From positions 1-64,000 of the forward strand of contig JBLIEQ010000014.1 in NCBI GenBank assembly GCA_047633175.1: DNA of 64,000 bases, given 5' to 3'. The notes beneath the pieces are model-generated. The model searched no databases. It was not told where the DNA came from and saw nothing but the letters and a program-made list of their open reading frames with translations. Shown one piece after another: positions 62,527-64,000 of this stretch. How positions within the stretch are numbered: position 1 is the stretch's first letter; each line of letters starts with the position of its first letter. The stretch is from Motiliproteus sp047633175. GTDB taxonomy: Bacteria > Pseudomonadota > Gammaproteobacteria > Pseudomonadales > Balneatricaceae. Made by a program: the position numbers and the translations under genes.

Positions 62527-62910
62527 ATGCGCCTACTACATACCATGCTCCGCGTCACAGACCTCGAGCGCTCAATCAAGTTCTATACCGAACTCCTCGG
62601 GATGCAGCTGCTGCGTAGCAGTGAGCACCCCGAGGGACGCTTTACCCTCGCCTTTCTCGGCTACGGTGATGAGGCGACTAACACCGCCCTGGAGTTGACC
62701 CACAACTGGGATACCGACCAGTACCAGCATGGCGATGCCTTCGGCCATCTCGCCATCGAGGTCGAGGATGTCTACCAGGCCTGCGCTCAGATCAAAGCCC
62801 AGGGCGGCAATGTCGTCCGCGAGGCCGGGCCCATGAAGCACGGCACCACCATCCTGGCCTTTGTAAAAGACCCGAATGGCTATTCGATCGAACTGCTTGG
62901 CCCAAAGTAA
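62527..62910 (+). CDS. gloA: Lactoylglutathione lyase (glyoxalase I)
   Basis: 127 residues. MRLLHTMLRVTDLERSIKFYTELLGM (metal-binding His5), FTLAFLGYGDEATNTALELTHNW (Glu), GHLAIEVEDVY (His) and SIELLGPK (Glu): the four ligands of the bacterial metal-dependent enzyme. It converts the methylglyoxal-glutathione hemithioacetal to S-lactoylglutathione. CAGGAGAT upstream. Confidence 0.97.
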   Translation: MRLLHTMLRVTDLERSIKFYTELLGMQLLRSSEHPEGRFTLAFLGYGDEATNTALELTHNWDTDQYQHGDAFGHLAIEVEDVYQACAQIKAQGGNVVREAGPMKHGTTILAFVKDPNGYSIELLGPK

Positions 62911-62956
62911 TCTCCGCCCTCCCCTAATGGACCCTTCACCCTGGACACCTGAATCG

Positions 62957-64000
62957 ATGCAGATCACTCCCGACGACATGCGCTTTGATCAGCAGCATAT
63001 CTGGCACCCCTACAGTTCGATGACCGACCCGCAGCCGGTGTATCCCGTCGCCTCTGCTCAGGGGGCCTACCTGCACCTCGCCGATGGCAGGCAACTGCTC
63101 GACGGCATGTCGTCCTGGTGGTCCGCTATCCACGGCTACGGTAATCCGGCCCTTAATGCGGCAGCCAAGCAGCAGATTGATGAGATGGCTCACGTGATGT
63201 TTGGCGGGCTCACCCATAAGCCGGCCATCGAACTCAGCCGTAAACTGGTGGCGATGACGCCCGAGGGGCTCGATAGGGTGTTCCTCTGCGACTCGGGGTC
63301 GGTCGCGGTGGAAGTTGCGATCAAGATGGCAATCCAGTACTGGCAGGCCCGCGGCCAAGGCGATAAGACCCGCATGCTCTCGCTGCATAATGGTTACCAT
63401 GGCGACACCTTCGGGGCCATGGCGGTATGTGATCCGCTGAATGGCATGCATGAACTGTTCAGCGGCGTACTGGCTCAAAACCTGTTTGCTCCCGCGCCTC
63501 AGTGCGGCTTTGAGCAGCCCTGTGCGGATGCCGACATCGCCCCGCTGCGCGCCTTGTTCGAGCAGCATCACCAAACGCTGGCTGCATTGATTCTCGAACC
63601 GATTGTTCAGGGCGCCGGCGGGATGCGTTTCTATTCGCCAGACTATCTCAAACAAGCCAGGGCGCTCTGCGACGAGTATGGACTGCTGCTGATTGCTGAC
63701 GAGATAGCGACCGGCTTTGGCCGTAGCGGCCGATTATTCGCCTGTGAGCATGCGGCGATCAGCCCGGATATCCTCTGCCTCGGCAAGGGCCTCACCGGCG
63801 GTTACATGACCCTGGCAGCCACACTGACGGCCGCCGCCATCGCCGACACCATCTCCGGGGGTGGCGCCGGTTGCTTTATGCACGGACCCACCTTTATGGC
63901 CAACCCCCTGGCCTGCGCGGTGGCCAACGCCAGCCTGCAGCTGCTTGAGGATGATCCCTGGCAACCCCGAGTAGCGCGCATCGAGGCCGGACTCAGGCAG
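62957..64000 (+). CDS. bioA: Adenosylmethionine-8-amino-7-oxononanoate aminotransferase, 3' truncated by window
   Basis: At least 348 codons; the gene runs off the right edge. It makes 7,8-diaminopelargonate from KAPA using SAM as amino donor (biotin synthesis). HIWHPYSSM, DGMSSWWSAIHGYGNP, SLHNGYHGDTFGAMAV, LILEPIVQGAGGM, LIADEIATGFGRSG and the PLP-lysine motif LCLGKGLTGGYMTLA are all present. An in-frame ATG at 62927 is an alternative start, adding 10 residues. No stop within the window. Confidence 0.96.
   Translation, partial: MQITPDDMRFDQQHIWHPYSSMTDPQPVYPVASAQGAYLHLADGRQLLDGMSSWWSAIHGYGNPALNAAAKQQIDEMAHVMFGGLTHKPAIELSRKLVAMTPEGLDRVFLCDSGSVAVEVAIKMAIQYWQARGQGDKTRMLSLHNGYHGDTFGAMAVCDPLNGMHELFSGVLAQNLFAPAPQCGFEQPCADADIAPLRALFEQHHQTLAALILEPIVQGAGGMRFYSPDYLKQARALCDEYGLLLIADEIATGFGRSGRLFACEHAAISPDILCLGKGLTGGYMTLAATLTAAAIADTISGGGAGCFMHGPTFMANPLACAVANASLQLLEDDPWQPRVARIEAGLRQ

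Noticed and set aside
62936..63655. 239-codon - strand frame
   Set aside because: Antisense to bioA, which has all family motifs.

Overview
The window reads as a chromosome segment of a marine-type gammaproteobacterium of the Oceanospirillales/Pseudomonadales kind; I cannot name the genus. The evidence is the housekeeping set on the right (minC-minD-minE, yaeQ, ung, lysS, prfB, mlaC, dgkA, flavodoxin, phasin, gloA, bioA), GTGGGAG-type REP sequences and the overall gene style. Housekeeping genes are GC-rich by eye; several islands on the left (0.2-2.3 kb, 19-22 kb) and the 42-50 kb locus are clearly AT-richer.

Layout. 0-8 kb is accessory DNA: the 5' end of an IS1182-like transposase, a DUF4403 lipoprotein, a 183-bp MITE that looks like an internally deleted REP-associated transposase (RAYT), a fasciclin protein, and a dead IS110/IS1111 element split by an IS66 copy with a clean 8-bp target duplication. 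8-16 kb is a vitamin B12 region: riboswitch plus bluB on the + strand converge with a riboswitch-led operon btuB-btuM-cobO-cbiA-cbiB-cobC on the - strand. The last two genes carry lesions at short repeats (a 10-bp tandem repeat making an in-frame TAG in cbiB; a C8 tract in cobC). 16-24.7 kb is a graveyard of mobile-element fragments around a DUF411/cytochrome c pair and two AraC + LysE export modules. 24.7-28.2 kb holds an aldehyde dehydrogenase/GGCT operon and a minimal mercury-type module (merR, a CopZ-like Fe-S protein, merF, no merA) with a textbook 19-bp-spacer MerR promoter.

28-41 kb carries an envelope/lipid cluster: acyl-CoA dehydrogenase, MMPL/RND transporter, YCF48-like propeller, DUF1302 porin-like protein, DUF1329 protein and an AraC regulator. 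A pair of unrelated genes (an unknown protein and an arginase-like UPF0489 protein) is wedged into its divergent promoter region, flanked by two diverged copies of about 170 bp of that region.

42.4-50.2 kb is the most interesting locus. It encodes a YkuD L,D-transpeptidase/carboxypeptidase with a C-terminal NTF2-like domain (Csd6/Pgp2-like), an M99/M14-type carboxypeptidase (Csd4/Pgp1-like), ExeA-like membrane AAA ATPases and a TPR protein; the TPR protein and both ATPases end in the same kind of NTF2-like domain as the transpeptidase. The locus was duplicated in inverted orientation: on the right the transpeptidase and carboxypeptidase copies survive only as relics, while the second ATPase is intact. 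I infer a peptidoglycan-trimming, possibly cell-shape or envelope-assembly, system. From 50.3 kb onward the window is ordinary core genome, with prfB notable for lacking the programmed frameshift.
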